Shown: positions 12,190-25,010 of the stretch, piece after piece | Layout of the letters: each line of letters begins with the position of its first letter | Numbering within the stretch: position 1 is the stretch's first letter | NCBI RefSeq assembly: GCF_029227915.1 | Contig: NC_079883.1 | Span: forward strand, 27,590,001-27,654,000 | DNA length: 64,000 nucleotides | Source of the DNA: Hydractinia symbiolongicarpus | Taxonomy: Eukaryota; Cnidaria; Hydrozoa; Anthoathecata; Hydractiniidae | Direction of reading: 5' to 3' | Position numbers and translations under genes: made by a program | Notes under the pieces: model-generated | The model's input: only the letters and a program-made list of their open reading frames with translations | Told to the model about the DNA's origin: nothing | Database searches by the model: none

Positions 12190-14235
12190 GGCAACGACTT
12201 CATTTAGCACCGGGCTAAGTGGTCCCGACACACGACGTACAACATAACTAACAACCTTCATACTTTATCGACATAAAAAGCCGACAGACGTTCAGTCATA
12301 CTTCTCCAACCAAATGGACCCGACAAATGAAACCGCATTATCCGACATCCTCTCTATATAACAAATACATATTTTTTCTGTCGATGGTCATACCAACGTA
12401 ATATCGCATAATACTGCATAATACCTTCATAATACTCTCTGTCGCTACATAACAAATACATATTTTTTCTGTCAATAATCCATAACCAACGTAATATCGC
12501 ATAATACTGCATAATACTGCATAATACCTTTATAATTCAAAAAAAGTACATAAATTTTCTGTCGATGGCCATAACAACGTAATATCGCATAATACTGCAT
12601 AATGCCTTCATAATACTCTCTGTCGTTACATAAAAAATACAAAAATTTTCTGTCGATGGCCATACCAACGTAATATCGCATAATACTGCATAATGCCTTC
12701 ATAATACTCTCTATCGTTCCATAAAAAATACATATTTTTTCTGTCAATAATCCATAACCAACGTAATATCGCATAATACTGCATAATACTGCATAATACC
12801 TTTATAATTCAAAAAAAGTACATAAATTTTCTGTCGATGGCCATAACAACGTAATATCGCATAATACTGCATAATACCTTCATAATTCATAAAAAACACA
12901 TAAATTTTCTGTCGATGGCCATACCAACGTAATATCGCATAATACTGCATAATACTGCATAATACCTTTATAATTCAAAAAAAGTACTTAAATTTTCTGT
13001 CGATGGCCATAACAACGTAATATCGCATAATACTGCATAATGCCTTCATAATACTCTCTATCGTTCCATAAAAAATACATATTTTTTCTGTCAATAATCC
13101 ATAACCAACGTAATATCGCATAATACTGCATAATACTGCATAATACCTTTATAATTCAAAAAAAGTACATAAATTTTCTGTCGATGGCCATAACAACGTA
13201 ATATCGCATAATACTGCATAATACCTTCATAATTCATAAAAAACACATAAATTTTCTGTCGATGGCCATACCAACGTAATATCGCATAATACTGCATAAT
13301 ACTGCATAATACCTTTATAATTCAAAAAAAGTACTTAAATTTTCTGTCGATGGCCATAACAACGTAATATCGCATAATACTGCATAATACCTTCATAATT
13401 CATAAAAAACACATAAATTTTCTGTCGATGGCCATACCAACGTAATATCGCATAATACTGCATAATACTGCATAATACCTTTATAATTCAAAAAAAGTAC
13501 TTAAATTTTCTGTCGATGGCCATACCAACGTAATATCGCATAATACTGCATAATACTGCATAATACCTTCATAATTCATAAAAAACACATAAATTTTCTG
13601 TCGATGGCCATACCAACGTAATATCGCATAATACTGCATAATACTGCATAATACCTTTATAATTCAAAAAAAGTACTTAAATTTTCTGTCGATGGCCATA
13701 ACAACGTAATATCGCATAATACTGCATAATACCTTCATAATTCATAAAAAATACATAAATTTTCTGTCGATGGCCATACCAACGTAATATCGCATAATAC
13801 TGCATAATACCTTCATAATACTCTCTGTCGTTCCATAAAAAATACATATTTTTTCTGTCGATGGCCATACCAACGTAATATCGCATAATACTGCATAATA
13901 CCTTCATAATACTCTCTATCGTTCCATAAAAAATACAAATTTTTTTTGTCGATGGCCATACCAACGTAATATCACAGAATACAGCATAATACCTTCATAA
14001 TACTCTCAATCGTTCCATAATAATATTATATTTTTCTGTCAATAATCCATAACCAACGTAATATCGCATAATATTGCATATTACCCTTATAATACTCTCT
14101 ATCGCTACATAACAAATGCATTTTTTTGTAGATAGGCTATAACCAACGTAATATGCCACATTATTCCGCAGTAGAAACAAGTGTTCTCCCTGGAAATGAC
14201 GTATCAAAATTTCTAAAGTAGACCAATTAATGCAA
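12190..14235. repeat. Left terminal inverted repeat with tandem array
   Basis: The outer about 180 bp (12190-12370) is unique terminal sequence, matching 60640-60805 in reverse complement. From about 12370 to 14160 it is tandem units of roughly 80-95 bp built around AACGTAATATCGCATAATAC and TTTTCTGTCGATGG. Several variants alternate, and a higher-order block recurs with a 347 bp offset (12744-12950 versus 13091-13297). The inner end, to about 14235, still matches 58610-58680. Open frames here are translations of the repeat and are not genes. Confidence 0.85.
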
Positions 14236-16560
14236 AGTGATCACATATTGAAAAAAACAACAATTGAGGTTGAGTATACATCCATTTACCAATAGAAATG
14301 ATATTATGGCAAAATACTCTTCTGCGAAATGATACATCAAAAGTCCTACATTAAAAGTCCTCAAGCACGCCAATCAAGAGAAGACTTTATACTTTAAACT
14401 AAACAAACACTGATGTTGAATACACGTCAATACACAAAGAGACACTATATTTTGGACAAGTACTTTGCCGCGATATAAAAAAATGAAAGTTCTAAAGCAG
14501 ACTAATCAATGTGTAGACTTTACACTGTAATTGAACAAATATTGAGGTTGGATACACATCCATCCACCAATAGAAGTCATATTTGACTAAATACCCTCCA
14601 AGAAAATGACACATCAAAAGTCCCAAAGCAGACCAATCGAAGGAAAAACTATTCACTATAAACCAAACCAACACTGATGTTGGATAACAATCCATTCACA
14701 AATAGACACTATACTTTGGACGAATACGCTTTCGCGAAAAGATGAAGCACGCCAATCAAGAGAAGACTTTACGCCTTAAATTAAACATTCAGTGAGGTTG
14801 GGTGCACATCTATGCACCAATAGAAACAATATTCTGGACAAATACCCCCTCGCAAATGACACAGTAAAAGTCTTAAGCCGTTAGATTTGAGGAAAGATGT
14901 ATAGTATGCACTAAAAAGGCGGTTTTGTTCTATATACACATGCAATAGAGACGACAGTGACAGCTTGGATAAGACTATTTAAAAAATGACCTAATAGATC
15001 TATTCAAATAAAGCCTCCCTAAACCAGTAAGTAAATGGGATATTCCACAATACATGGCTAAAAAACAACCTGGATGAAAGTAAAGGTCGAAATCCTAGCA
15101 GAAAAATTAAAAGAAGTCTGTAAATGTGAGACACATCCATACGTCATTTAAGGTAACACTTTTAGAAGTTGAGGTATGTGCAAAATAAGATCTGAGATAT
15201 TTTAAAAGACCAATCAAAGAGAAAATTTTATACTTTACCCTGCACAAACACTTATGCTGGAAATACATCCATACACAAATAGAAACAATTTTATGGAGAA
15301 ATACCCTCCCTGGAAATGACGCATCAACAGTCCTAAAGCAGACCAATCAATGCGAAAGCTTTACAATATAAACCAATCTGAGGGAACACGTTGCACTATA
15401 GAGGTATTGAGGTAGGATACAAATACATCCACTAATAGAACAGATATTTTGACAAAATACCAAAACTGCATTCTGGACAAATATTCTCTCGCGAAAAAAC
15501 ATATTAAAAGTCTTAAGGCAGACCAATCTGACGACAGACGTTATAGTATACACTGAACAAGCAGTAGTGCTTTATACCCATTGATTCATCTATAGAAACA
15601 ATCTCTTGGACAATTACTCTTCTCTGAATAGCATGTTAGATGTCCTAAAGCAGACCAATCAAAGAAAGTGGTTGCAACCTTAACGGTTATTTTTATAGTA
15701 TAAGACCACTGAGGTTGAATACATATCTATACACCAATAGAAAGATATGTTCCCATAATAGATGCTAAACAGCAGTTAGTATTCTGTACCCATCGATACA
15801 ACACCAAAAACAATATTATAGACAAATGCCATCTCGTGAAATGACATATTAAAAGTCTCAAAGCATGTCGATCTTAGGGAAGTCGTCAAACAATACATTG
15901 AACAGACAGCAGTGTGCTATACCCACTCATACTTCATTAGAAGCGATTCTATGTTCATTCGAACTGACATTATTAGATGTCCTAAAACATGACAATCCGA
16001 GGGAAGACGATATACTATACATTAAACAAGTGGTATTATTCTATACTTATCCATACACCAAGAGATACGATGTTCTGGACAAATACCTTCCTGCGTAATG
16101 ACACATCAAAGGTCCGAAACCAGACCAATACACTACACAATATAGAATCTTAGATCCTTTAAAAGGGCAAATAAATTCAAAGGAAAACCATCTTCTGGTC
16201 AGTAATAAAGCAGAAATGCTGGACCCATTCATAAGTCAATGAAAAGGAAATTTTGCGAGAATTTTTAGCTCCATTGAAATATTAGATGCCCTAGCAGAAC
16301 AAGACAAATAAAATATATGTACGATACAGTAGACAAGCAGAGGTGGAATATACCCTTGCATACATCACTAGAAAGATACTTTTAAGAAATATCGCGCGCG
16401 AAGAAGATAACGTTCTAGCAGACCATTTGAAGTAAATCTTTACTTTTGCAAAAAGGCAAATCGGATACCCATTCATAGCTACATCACTAAAGAGATATTC
16501 TGCGAAAGTAACCAAACGCGGAAAAAAGTATTAAATGCTCAAGCACAATAATTTAGTGCC
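14236..16560. repeat. Degenerate subterminal array (~120-150 bp units)
   Basis: Diverged repeats share the motifs AAAGCAGACCAATC, CATCCATACACCAATAGAAA and a TGACACATCAAAAGTC-like block, spaced about 120-150 bp apart, through to about 16560. Related units occur inverted at 38700-40400 and in the inner part of the right end (58600-59000). Several short frames cross the array, but none resembles a protein domain. Confidence 0.65.
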
Positions 16561-17443
16561 CTAACATCATAACTTCCCTTGTGTTAGGTTATAAATTATA
16601 AAACTTGGTATGGATGATATCTGTCACATGACAATTAAAAATCATGATTCAAATGCTGACTTTGTCAGAATTTCTTTGCGGACGTCAGCATTATTTCTCT
16701 TGCATTTGTGTAGCTTATGATAGATTTTTATTATTTTTTCTGTAAATATTGACAAAAATAATGTTAATTTTAATAATTATATAAACATTTTAGCTATTTT
16801 GGCTTACTTTAAGACCCTTCGTTTGAGGCGCCAACGCAGCAAATTTTATTCACATTTGAAAAGGGCAGTTTATTACTTTTTTTCTATTTCATGATAGATT
16901 GATGTTTACTTTTTCCATTTACAGTAACATAAATTTGTAAGGTTTAAACTTGACATATAGTTAGTTATAGTTACTTATAATAACTAAAAGAATATTTTTT
17001 ACTTCAAAGAACTTTTTCCTACTTCAAAGAGAACTTTTTTACTTCAAAGGGGAAAATTTGTTATTGTTGCTTATTGAACATGTGTGATGATACTTCAGAG
17101 GGTTGATTGTAACAATAGTCAACGTAATTGGATCAATTATATGCAATTACGTCGTGTATAAAATGTAAAAACATATTTCACCCATATAATTGGAGTAATT
17201 ATATGATCGTAAAAAGGTTAAATATATATGCACACCACCTGGCGAAATTGTCAAAAAGAGAATAAGAGCCCTGGGGGGTTGGATATCATATCTGAGAGCG
17301 CTAGGCCAACCAGAATGCCTAAAATCCCGTATTCCCCGCTTTGCAAAATCTAGACGATTAAAATAGAAGCGTCCGGTCACGTGGTCGATATAAGCCAATA
17401 AAAACGTCAGTCAAAGATTTTCACGATCCCGAACCTGCCCGAA
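16561..17443. other. Non-coding stretch with GC-richer island
   Basis: AT-rich to about 17220. A locally GC-richer segment follows (about 17230-17440), just upstream of the exon-like frame at 17444. It could be a promoter region, but no defined element was identified. Confidence 0.35.
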
Positions 17444-17568
17444 ATGCACTTTGTTGTATTATGCGGCCAGAAGGAAAAGAAAGGAACAGTCGAACAAGAA
17501 ATAAATTATATAATATCAAAGAAGCATAAAAAAACAGTTCTTTTAAGAACTATTAAGAAGAATATAAA
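17444..17568 (+). CDS. Possible first exon of an unrecognised gene
   Basis: An ATG at 17444 opens a 41-codon Lys/Ile-rich frame (beginning MHFVVLCGQKEKKG) that ends at a strong splice donor, AAA|GTAAGT, at 17569. A GC-richer stretch lies just upstream. No matching downstream exon was found in the following AT-rich DNA and no domain was recognised. It may be chance, or an orphaned exon separated from the rest of its gene by later insertions. Confidence 0.3.
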
Positions 17569-17574
17569 GTAAGT

Positions 17575-20500
17575 TTATAAACTATTTTTCTATCTGTAAG
17601 TCCCCTTCCATTTTTCGAGTTATAATAGCTAAGTAAGGAACTAAGAAATAAGGTTTATAATGCAAGTTTCACAAGTCGTAAATGTCAGATATAAAAACTA
17701 GCTAGTACGTAGGATAAAAAGCCTCTAATATATAATATAAAGTAACACACTATTCCTAAGTTATTTGTACAATGTGCTGTATAAGGGTTTTTTGTAAATA
17801 TTATAAGCACAAGCACACAGAGGAATTTCATTGTTTACATTTTCAGCAGTATGCTCTTTTGACTTGGGTTATAAAATATGGGGGCTCTAGTCTATGTGAA
17901 GCAGTGTGATTATCAGTCCATTTTGTCACACAAAGGCATCAATTCAGACTTAATAAAAGTTTAAACCTCATTTTTTTATGGGAAGAAATCCACAGGAAAA
18001 ACCTCTCTTCACCAAATCCTAGCATCTTTCTTCCTTCAACGCAAATGCCAGAGGCAAAAAGCTTACTGCTGAAAAGTAAACAAATGATGACAAAATCCAT
18101 CTATTTACTAATACATTTACTAACATGCAGTTTTATAGGCATGGGCTTTACCAAATAAGGACGGGTGAGAAAAAATACAAATAAAAATTATATACAACTA
18201 AAAATCATTTTATTGGTTTTGGTAAAGTCACATAGCAGGACCATGAAATAGAAAGGTAAAAAAGGGTTTAAATGACTAAACTAAATAATGTATATAACCT
18301 GGAGAGAAAAATAGTTCATACCCATGATGGACTAATTACCCATAATTTCAACTACTGCTCACAGAGATGTGCCATCCAAGGTCTTTGTAATTTGCAATGA
18401 CAATGGCAAAAAAAATACTGTCATGTCTTTTCTATGTTTTTTCAATGAATGAGTGAACGACAAAAATTACTACTTAATTATTATCTTTTTTGACGCAGGG
18501 ATGTGAGGTGATTCAAAATCGTTTTTTATTATCCACTATATATAATTATATTAAGTTAATTTAAAACCAAGAGCTGTCTAAAATATTAAAGTCGAAACAG
18601 TTGTTTTCTAAATTCTTTTGTTTAATCACAATAGCACAATGACTCCTATTTTTTTCTCCTGTTTTTACTAGTGGCTTCAGGCAATTGCTTTTAATTAATT
18701 CTGATCACTACTGACTTTTAAACTGAGTTCTTTTTTTTGTTTTTATTATTGAGACTTCAATACTAATGAATAATACTGATATTTATTCCTTGCAATTTTT
18801 AGACAAAATTGTACTGATTATGCATATATTTTGCATGCTTCCCAAACAAATATTTTTCAGGCTTCCCATGTCTTTTTTCAACTTCGTCCCAAAGATTTTT
18901 TACCTCTATGATGAATGTCTCAGTGGCCAAGAGATCCTAAAACAATTTTTCTCAACCCTTTTTCAATTGTAAGACGTGTTAATTTTTCTGTAAAAACTTA
19001 TCTGTTAAAAAAAGGACAAACATACATTACTGTTGGATGACTCAACTTAATTAGTTGTTCTACGGCAAAGTTGATAGTAGCTTACGGTCCTTCGGCAAAT
19101 CATTGTAAATTAACATTCAACTAACAAAAAATAACATTGATTATGTTCTATACTCATTATATTTTCACAAAATGGGAAGGGGAAATTTTTTTTTTTCCTT
19201 TTTGTTTTTTATTATTTTTTTGTTTTCATTGGTCGGTCAGGCCCATAGAACAATTAAGTAAGTTGCAGTTGCCTTACCACAGAATTAACAGTATAATTGT
19301 AGTGTTGTCTATACTGTTTCTTGTTCTATTTAAAACAGGAAAGTAATTACGTGGTAAATCATATCATTTTACTAAGACCTAAAAAATCTTTCAAGGAAAT
19401 TTATTATGGAAGCCTTACACTGCCTTTTTTATATTTGTGCTTTGATTGTCTGTCTCCTCATATTCACATTTGTCAAGGTACTTTTACAAGTGCACATTTT
19501 AGAGATGTAGGTTGGGAATTATAAGTTTATACAAAACAGCGTGTTTTCAAAACATATACCATTGGTAATTTTATGGCTTGGTGAATTTACAAATAAGAAG
19601 TCCCTATAACTTTGTGTGACTGCATGAGCTGAAAGAACCCAAAGACATGTAACAAGAATTCAATTGATTTTCCAGAGTATAGCTAAGTTACCTCCTAAAG
19701 CAATGCACAAACAAACTTTTGGCGGAAAATCAATTACCTTTTTTTACGTTTGTCACCACAAACGTGGATAAATTATATCACTGCAGAAAACACTAAAATA
19801 TATTTAATAAAATGGCACTTTTCCTACCTTAAACTTTAATGTGCATTTACCAACTTTTTGCAGGCCTATCAATAATTCGCATAATTCTGAAATGAGAAAC
19901 TAGCTGAGCCATTAATTGCTCCCCCAATTCCAAAAAAATTTTCTGGCTGAACAATATCAATTCATCTTACATGGAAATCAATGTTCCCTTTTTTATTATT
20001 TACAGAAAAAAAGAACCAAAATATATAAAAAAAGATAAAATAAAATAAATAAAAAAGACTGTGACCTTGAGGGAGCTATTTATTGCTCTGCTGTTATTTT
20101 CTTATTGATAGGCCTGTATTTGTGTATTACTTTTATAGCTTTTATTTTATATAAATATAATATTTTTCCCTGATAAAAAGGGGGTAGCTAAAACATGTTT
20201 TTGTGTTTTGTTAAGGTGGCAATAACCCTTTTTTAGCTGTCCACATTTATTTATTTACTAAGTGTATTATTTATGCCTGTTTACATTTCCTAAAAATATA
20301 GGCCTCAATACATAATAAAATGATTTTAACTTGAAACCAAAATTGATGAGTCACCAGAAATTTCTATGTAAAAAATCCTTGTTTTTCAACGAGAATTTGT
20401 ATTTTTTGTGACCTGGGAGCTTTTTCCTGCATTTTTATTTTTCATGTTGGAGACAAGTGGGGGACTACTAAACTTTTGAACCCCAAACACGAGAACTTAG

Positions 20501-20921
20501 TGTTTCAGCTAGGGACTCTCTCAGTATTAACTTTCTTGTCTCCGATAGCCGAAAAAATGTTGCAAAAATGAAATAAGTTTATTTTTATAGCATAACATGC
20601 TGTAAGAAAATATACAAAATGTAATTTTTATTTCAGAGGTTCTTAACCAGTTTTTCTGAACATAAAACGTAAGAAGTTAAATACAGTATACTGATTAAAG
20701 TTGTTTTCAAAAAAAATATGTTTGTTTCAAGCGAGTCATTTAGTAGTAAAATGTTGTTTCTTATTTTCTTTGTTTCGATGTGATGAAAACAAAGTTTAAT
20801 GCAACTTTACTTAGGTTAATAATACTAATTGAACTATTTGCCATTATTGAAACTAAAAACTCTAAAAAAACATTTTGACTTTTAAATTTTGTCTGAATAA
20901 AATTTTTAAAGTAAAACAAAA
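17575..20921. other. AT-rich non-coding stretch, nothing recognised
   Basis: Many stops in all frames and long A/T runs. Short frames of 60-70 codons (for example 18766-18972 and 19137-19346) are Phe/Leu-rich translations of T-rich DNA and show no domain. No inverted ends or RNA genes seen. Confidence 0.5.
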
Positions 20922-21064
20922 ATACTATCAAAAGTTAAAGCTTGTGCAGTGTAGCATAATGAAGATCGCCTAAATTCCTACATAATGCACTGTTTTTGTT
21001 ATTAACGTTTCTTTTTAATAATTACTCATTTCTTTCTGTATAATTTGCAAGCACGCAGACTAAA
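20922..21064. repeat. Dispersed repeat, copy B (interrupted by a MITE)
   Basis: Matches 768-905. The similarity stops at GCAGACTAAA, where the MITE at 21065 begins. Confidence 0.6.
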
Positions 21065-21423
21065 GGGCCTGATACACTTGTATGATATCACTGAAATATA
21101 TAATTTCTTATAATATAGCTTTAATATGTAGTTTTAATATGTATAATGTCAACACCTGGTATGTGTGTCATAACCTCATAATTTGCAGCATAGCTATAAT
21201 ATTTAAATAAAATCAAACCAATTTGATTTTAATAATATTGTTGGTAATATGGTTTTGAATGCCTTTTTGTTTGTGTGATGATATATCTATTATCTGCTAG
21301 CGTTGTTGTGGCAACGATGGTATGAAAGTATCACAATACAAGAAATTATAAGTATATTGTAGAAAAATTATAAATTTATTGTAAAATATATTTAATGATA
21401 TTATACAGGTGTATCCTGGCCTT
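21065..21423. mobile_element. MITE with ~28 bp inverted ends
   Basis: Left end GGGCCTGATACACTTGTATG and right end (reverse complement) AAGGCCAGGATACACCTGTA are imperfect inverted repeats extending into a shared ATATCA-type block. It sits inside dispersed repeat copy B, and copy A lacks it. The flanks read AGACTAAA and AGATTAAA, an imperfect 8 bp duplication. Non-coding and about 359 bp. An 8 bp target would fit hAT or Merlin, but neither terminus is diagnostic. Confidence 0.6.
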
Positions 21424-23959
21424 AGATTAAATTAATTATTATAAGTTTTAATTTAAAGAGGAATTGTTAAGGTATTTTGGTGAAAGATAATAGTAATATA
21501 GCTATAAAATCGTGACAAGTGTGTTATAACAGAAATATATAAATATATATAGTGTGAAAACAATTTTATGTAACTAATTATGTACAAAAGAAATTCTGAC
21601 TGCCACCTTAAGTTCAAAAGTTTCATCAGCTAAATCCATATCTGAGTAACTTAAGTGACCTTGCCCCCGCGGATTGTTAGTTTTCTAAGAACCCCTAAGA
21701 ACAAGGCTGGCAATACTTATTTGAGCATCATATCCCACCTAGGTTGATAGAGTATAGATAAGTAATTTTTAACAACCTGTTTGTTAAAAGGAGTTTTTAA
21801 TTGTTAGTAAAAGTCATTAATTTGAGCGTTTTATGTAACAGATATGATAACGAAAATTATTGTTTTTGTTTTACATCCGCACAATTTAGGAGGAAACTAA
21901 AAACACTATTCAAAATATTTATTCTTTTGGAAAATTAAATTAGTAGGCTCAGAACAATCATTTCTTCTTGTTGTACTTTATCTTTCCGATATCGTCTGGT
22001 TTCGTCTCGCAATATTGTTTAAATTCAAGCTAAATTAACAAAAATTGTCTTAAGTAAGCAAATTAAAAAAAAAAAAAATCTTCCAAGATCAGTTTAATTT
22101 CGATACAGGAAAGACTCAATTCGTGTCAATTCCTTATATTGAGAGACATGATGATCCATAAGTCCAACTTGAAAAGCTAAAATGAACTAAATTGAAAATA
22201 GTTTATTTATTAATTCTATTTCATCTGGGTTTTATAAAAGCAACCTGTACGAGGTAGAAGTGATTTTTTTTAATTTTTAATTTATTTTTTTACTTGCTTA
22301 GCCAGTTGTAATGGCTGTTAGAACTTGGATCTTCTTGCTGAAATGAATGGTTTATTTTACTAAAAAACCTTGGATTAATCAGGGATCAAAATAAGAAATT
22401 TGAAAGGCAGGTGTGTAATCGACAGTATAAGGGAGCTTAACATGTTATCCATACAATTCAGTTCACTGGTGTGATTAATAACACATGGTGAGGAAAAAAA
22501 ATTGTGCCCTGCGAACAGGATAAACAAACTAATAAACTAATACAAATAAAAGTTATATCCTGAAAGTAATAATTTGCGTGATTGAAAAAAAATATTAACA
22601 GTAAATTTCGAAAAATGGTGGAGATTGATCGAGTATGGAACAAACTCGCACTCCAAAGAAAGTATTTGTTGGGTGTGCTTCACTTCATTTTATTCCCAGA
22701 AACTTGAAAATTATAACTTAGAAAGAATAACAATTACTGACTGATCACCAGGGTAAGAATGAGAAAAGATGGTCAGTCATAACTCAAGTTTTGGTTGGTC
22801 ATGACCGATGACTGGTAGTTATTTCGATTCCTGTTCATTGGCATAAAATTTCTGTTTGTCATTTTGTTTTTTATTTAAATAAGAGCTGTTAAATTGACTT
22901 ATCTTCCTTGTTTTAAATATATAGTTTTCCCTGGTAAATTAAAAAATTATGAAAAGTTATTTTTATGTTGAACATTAAACTTTGGAAATGTTTAGTAGGT
23001 GTATAGCTGCCTTCTCTAAAAATATTAATGGTTCTTAAAGTTGTTTTTATTATCTTTAAAATTAACTTGACACTGTGCAACAGTAAACATCGGTAATGGA
23101 AACATGATCTCTTGGGATACTCCAAAAAAAATTAAAACAAAGCTATTTTATTAGTTGTAGAGCAATCTATATCCAAAAACTTTTTAGCTGAGAAGAGAAA
23201 TTTTTTCATAACATGTAAAAACCTAATTCTAAAGTTCATTTATATTCAAAAGAGTTATTGTGGAGTATTAAACATATGGACCCTTGTCCCCAGGTTTTTT
23301 TGTCTTTTTGATATGAGAGAAGACAACGAAAAATACCTTGGTATGATTTAGTGATTTTTCGCCAATATATCGCCAGATTATGCGAACACGTTAATTTATG
23401 CGACTAACAAAAGCGGAACTCTAATTTATGTTCCAGAAAATATGCAAGAAAAATTATCTTGGTAACTGTAATAAGCGTCTTTCAATTTTTAAAAAATATG
23501 TTCCTTTTTTTAGCAGGTTACATAATACTTTAATATAGTTTAGCTAGCTAGTACCTAGCTAGGTAAACTCTATTAAAAAAAAACTCTGAAAACTTATGAA
23601 AATTGTAAGGTTTCAAATCAAATTTATGAAAAGATTTTTTATTTTTGTGGTGTTTTGAACCATGAAAAAAACAAAGAATTAAAGAGAAGGATATATATGT
23701 AGACAGCTTCAGATATCATAAAAGCTTCCCTTAGACATTCCGTTACGTAAAACAGCAGAACCATTACAGGATATTTTATAGAATTATTTTTGCAAGAACT
23801 AATTATACAAAACATTTTTAATTTCAATAAGTCCTAATAAATAAGCTTATGCCACATCGTGCAGAAAGTCTGTAAGATTGGTAGCTCGCCTTCTAAAAGT
23901 TTTGTTTACTTACTGTTTGCATTGTTCGTTGATAAGATGTCTTGTTATAATGACGAACA
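21424..23959. other. AT-rich non-coding stretch, nothing recognised
   Basis: No supported gene or structured repeat. Short frames are low-complexity. One GCTAGCTAGTACCTAGCTAG-type run occurs near 23543, a simple motif common across this window. Confidence 0.5.
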
Positions 23960-24465
23960 TTACATAACCTTTACAAAGCTACAGCCATATATAATATATT
24001 TTATCGCTTTTTTTACATTCTTTTCGCCAAAAATTCAGTAAAAAATCTTTCTTACTTTTTATATAAAAACTTTGATTGCACGACATTTTTTTAAGTCATT
24101 TTTTGTTTGAATTCTTTCTTTTTTAAAGACGGGATTCTATGAAAACTAACTTTTTTACATTTCTCCGATCGATTGGTTAAATACATACAAAAACAAACAA
24201 TTTAAATGTAAACTATAAGTTTATATTTAATATATATATACTCTCCAACTTTCTGCACAATGTGTCGTCATTATTTATAATCAGGTCCAGTCTTAATGAA
24301 ATCGCGCATGTCTGTTTTTTTATGAGAAAAAAAATAAATATGCGAAGGCTAGTACAACAATTTTAAATAAGGAAACAAGTTAAGTAAGCTGTTTTTTATT
24401 TCTTATGCTTTTTCGAGTACGTATAAAAGGAAAAAGAAAAAAGTGATTTTCACTGGAGTTCCCCT
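23960..24465. mobile_element. Truncated Kolobok-like element
   Basis: Shares most of its sequence with the complete element at 34003-35476: a TTTACAAAGCTACAGCC block, a TCATTATTTATAATC block and the right end TTTTCACTGGAGTTCCCCT. The right end is followed by TTAA at 24466-24469. The left inverted end is missing, so it is truncated. Non-coding. Confidence 0.65.
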
Positions 24466-24469
24466 TTAA

Positions 24470-24809
24470 CAAAATTGAGGAGCTTTGATAGTGGTGATTC
24501 AAAATAAACAATATAAAAACTATAAAAAAATAACCAAATGTTAAAATTTTTTTCAGATGATTTGAGAAGAAAAATCAGGACATTTAAGGAAAATTTAGGT
24601 GACCTTTTGAAATCAGCATCTTTTTAAGTTGTGAGTGGGTTGATTTTACCTGCCTCTGCATAAATACGGTTAAGGTATATATTATTGAAATTCATAGATT
24701 TCCCCTTTTCTTCTTTTTCTTGAAGAAATTCATTAATTTAAGTAAGTATTTGGTAAATTTTTGAAAAAGGGTCCCCATAAGTATATATATTTGTAAGATT
24801 TATTTTTGT
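24470..24809. other. Non-coding spacer
   Basis: AT-rich sequence between the truncated Kolobok-like element and the SINE. Nothing recognised. Confidence 0.5.
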
Positions 24810-25010
24810 GGCGCCATAGATTAGTGGTTATAGCTCTCGTACTCTGTGCGAGAGACCGGGGTTCGATTCCTCTTGACGGCGATTCAACATGGGCGAGTGA
24901 ATGTTACCATAGCCCTGGGTTAACCCAAGCCATGTGAGGGAAATTGGGAAGATGGCACACTGTGTGGGTCTGCGTAGCTCAAAATGAGGCCAAATATATT
25001 ATTGCATTGA
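24810..25010 (+). repeat. tRNA-derived SINE (second family)
   Basis: A tRNA-like head at 24810-24882 has an A-box-like TAGATTAGTGGTTA and a perfect B box GGTTCGATTCC (24860-24870). A body starting near CAACATGGGCGAGTGAATG follows. The body occurs in reverse complement within the duplicated region (30169-30277 and 32230-32338). The anticodon arm lacks U33 in the expected place and the acceptor stem is imperfect, so this is a SINE and not a working tRNA gene. Confidence 0.7.

Noticed and set aside
12370-14160. A CRISPR-like array (regular repeats)
   Set aside because: The repeats are contiguous ~90 bp satellite-type units without unique spacers, in eukaryotic DNA.
12472-14207. Several 68-107 codon open frames in the left arm, with counterparts at 59445-60555
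   Set aside because: They are translations of the tandem units on whichever strand lacks stops. The repeated peptide follows the DNA period and has no domain.
24810-24882. A functional tRNA gene
   Set aside because: A and B boxes are present, but the anticodon loop lacks the invariant U33 and the stems are imperfect. The sequence continues into a repeated body also found at 30169 and 32230, so it is a SINE.
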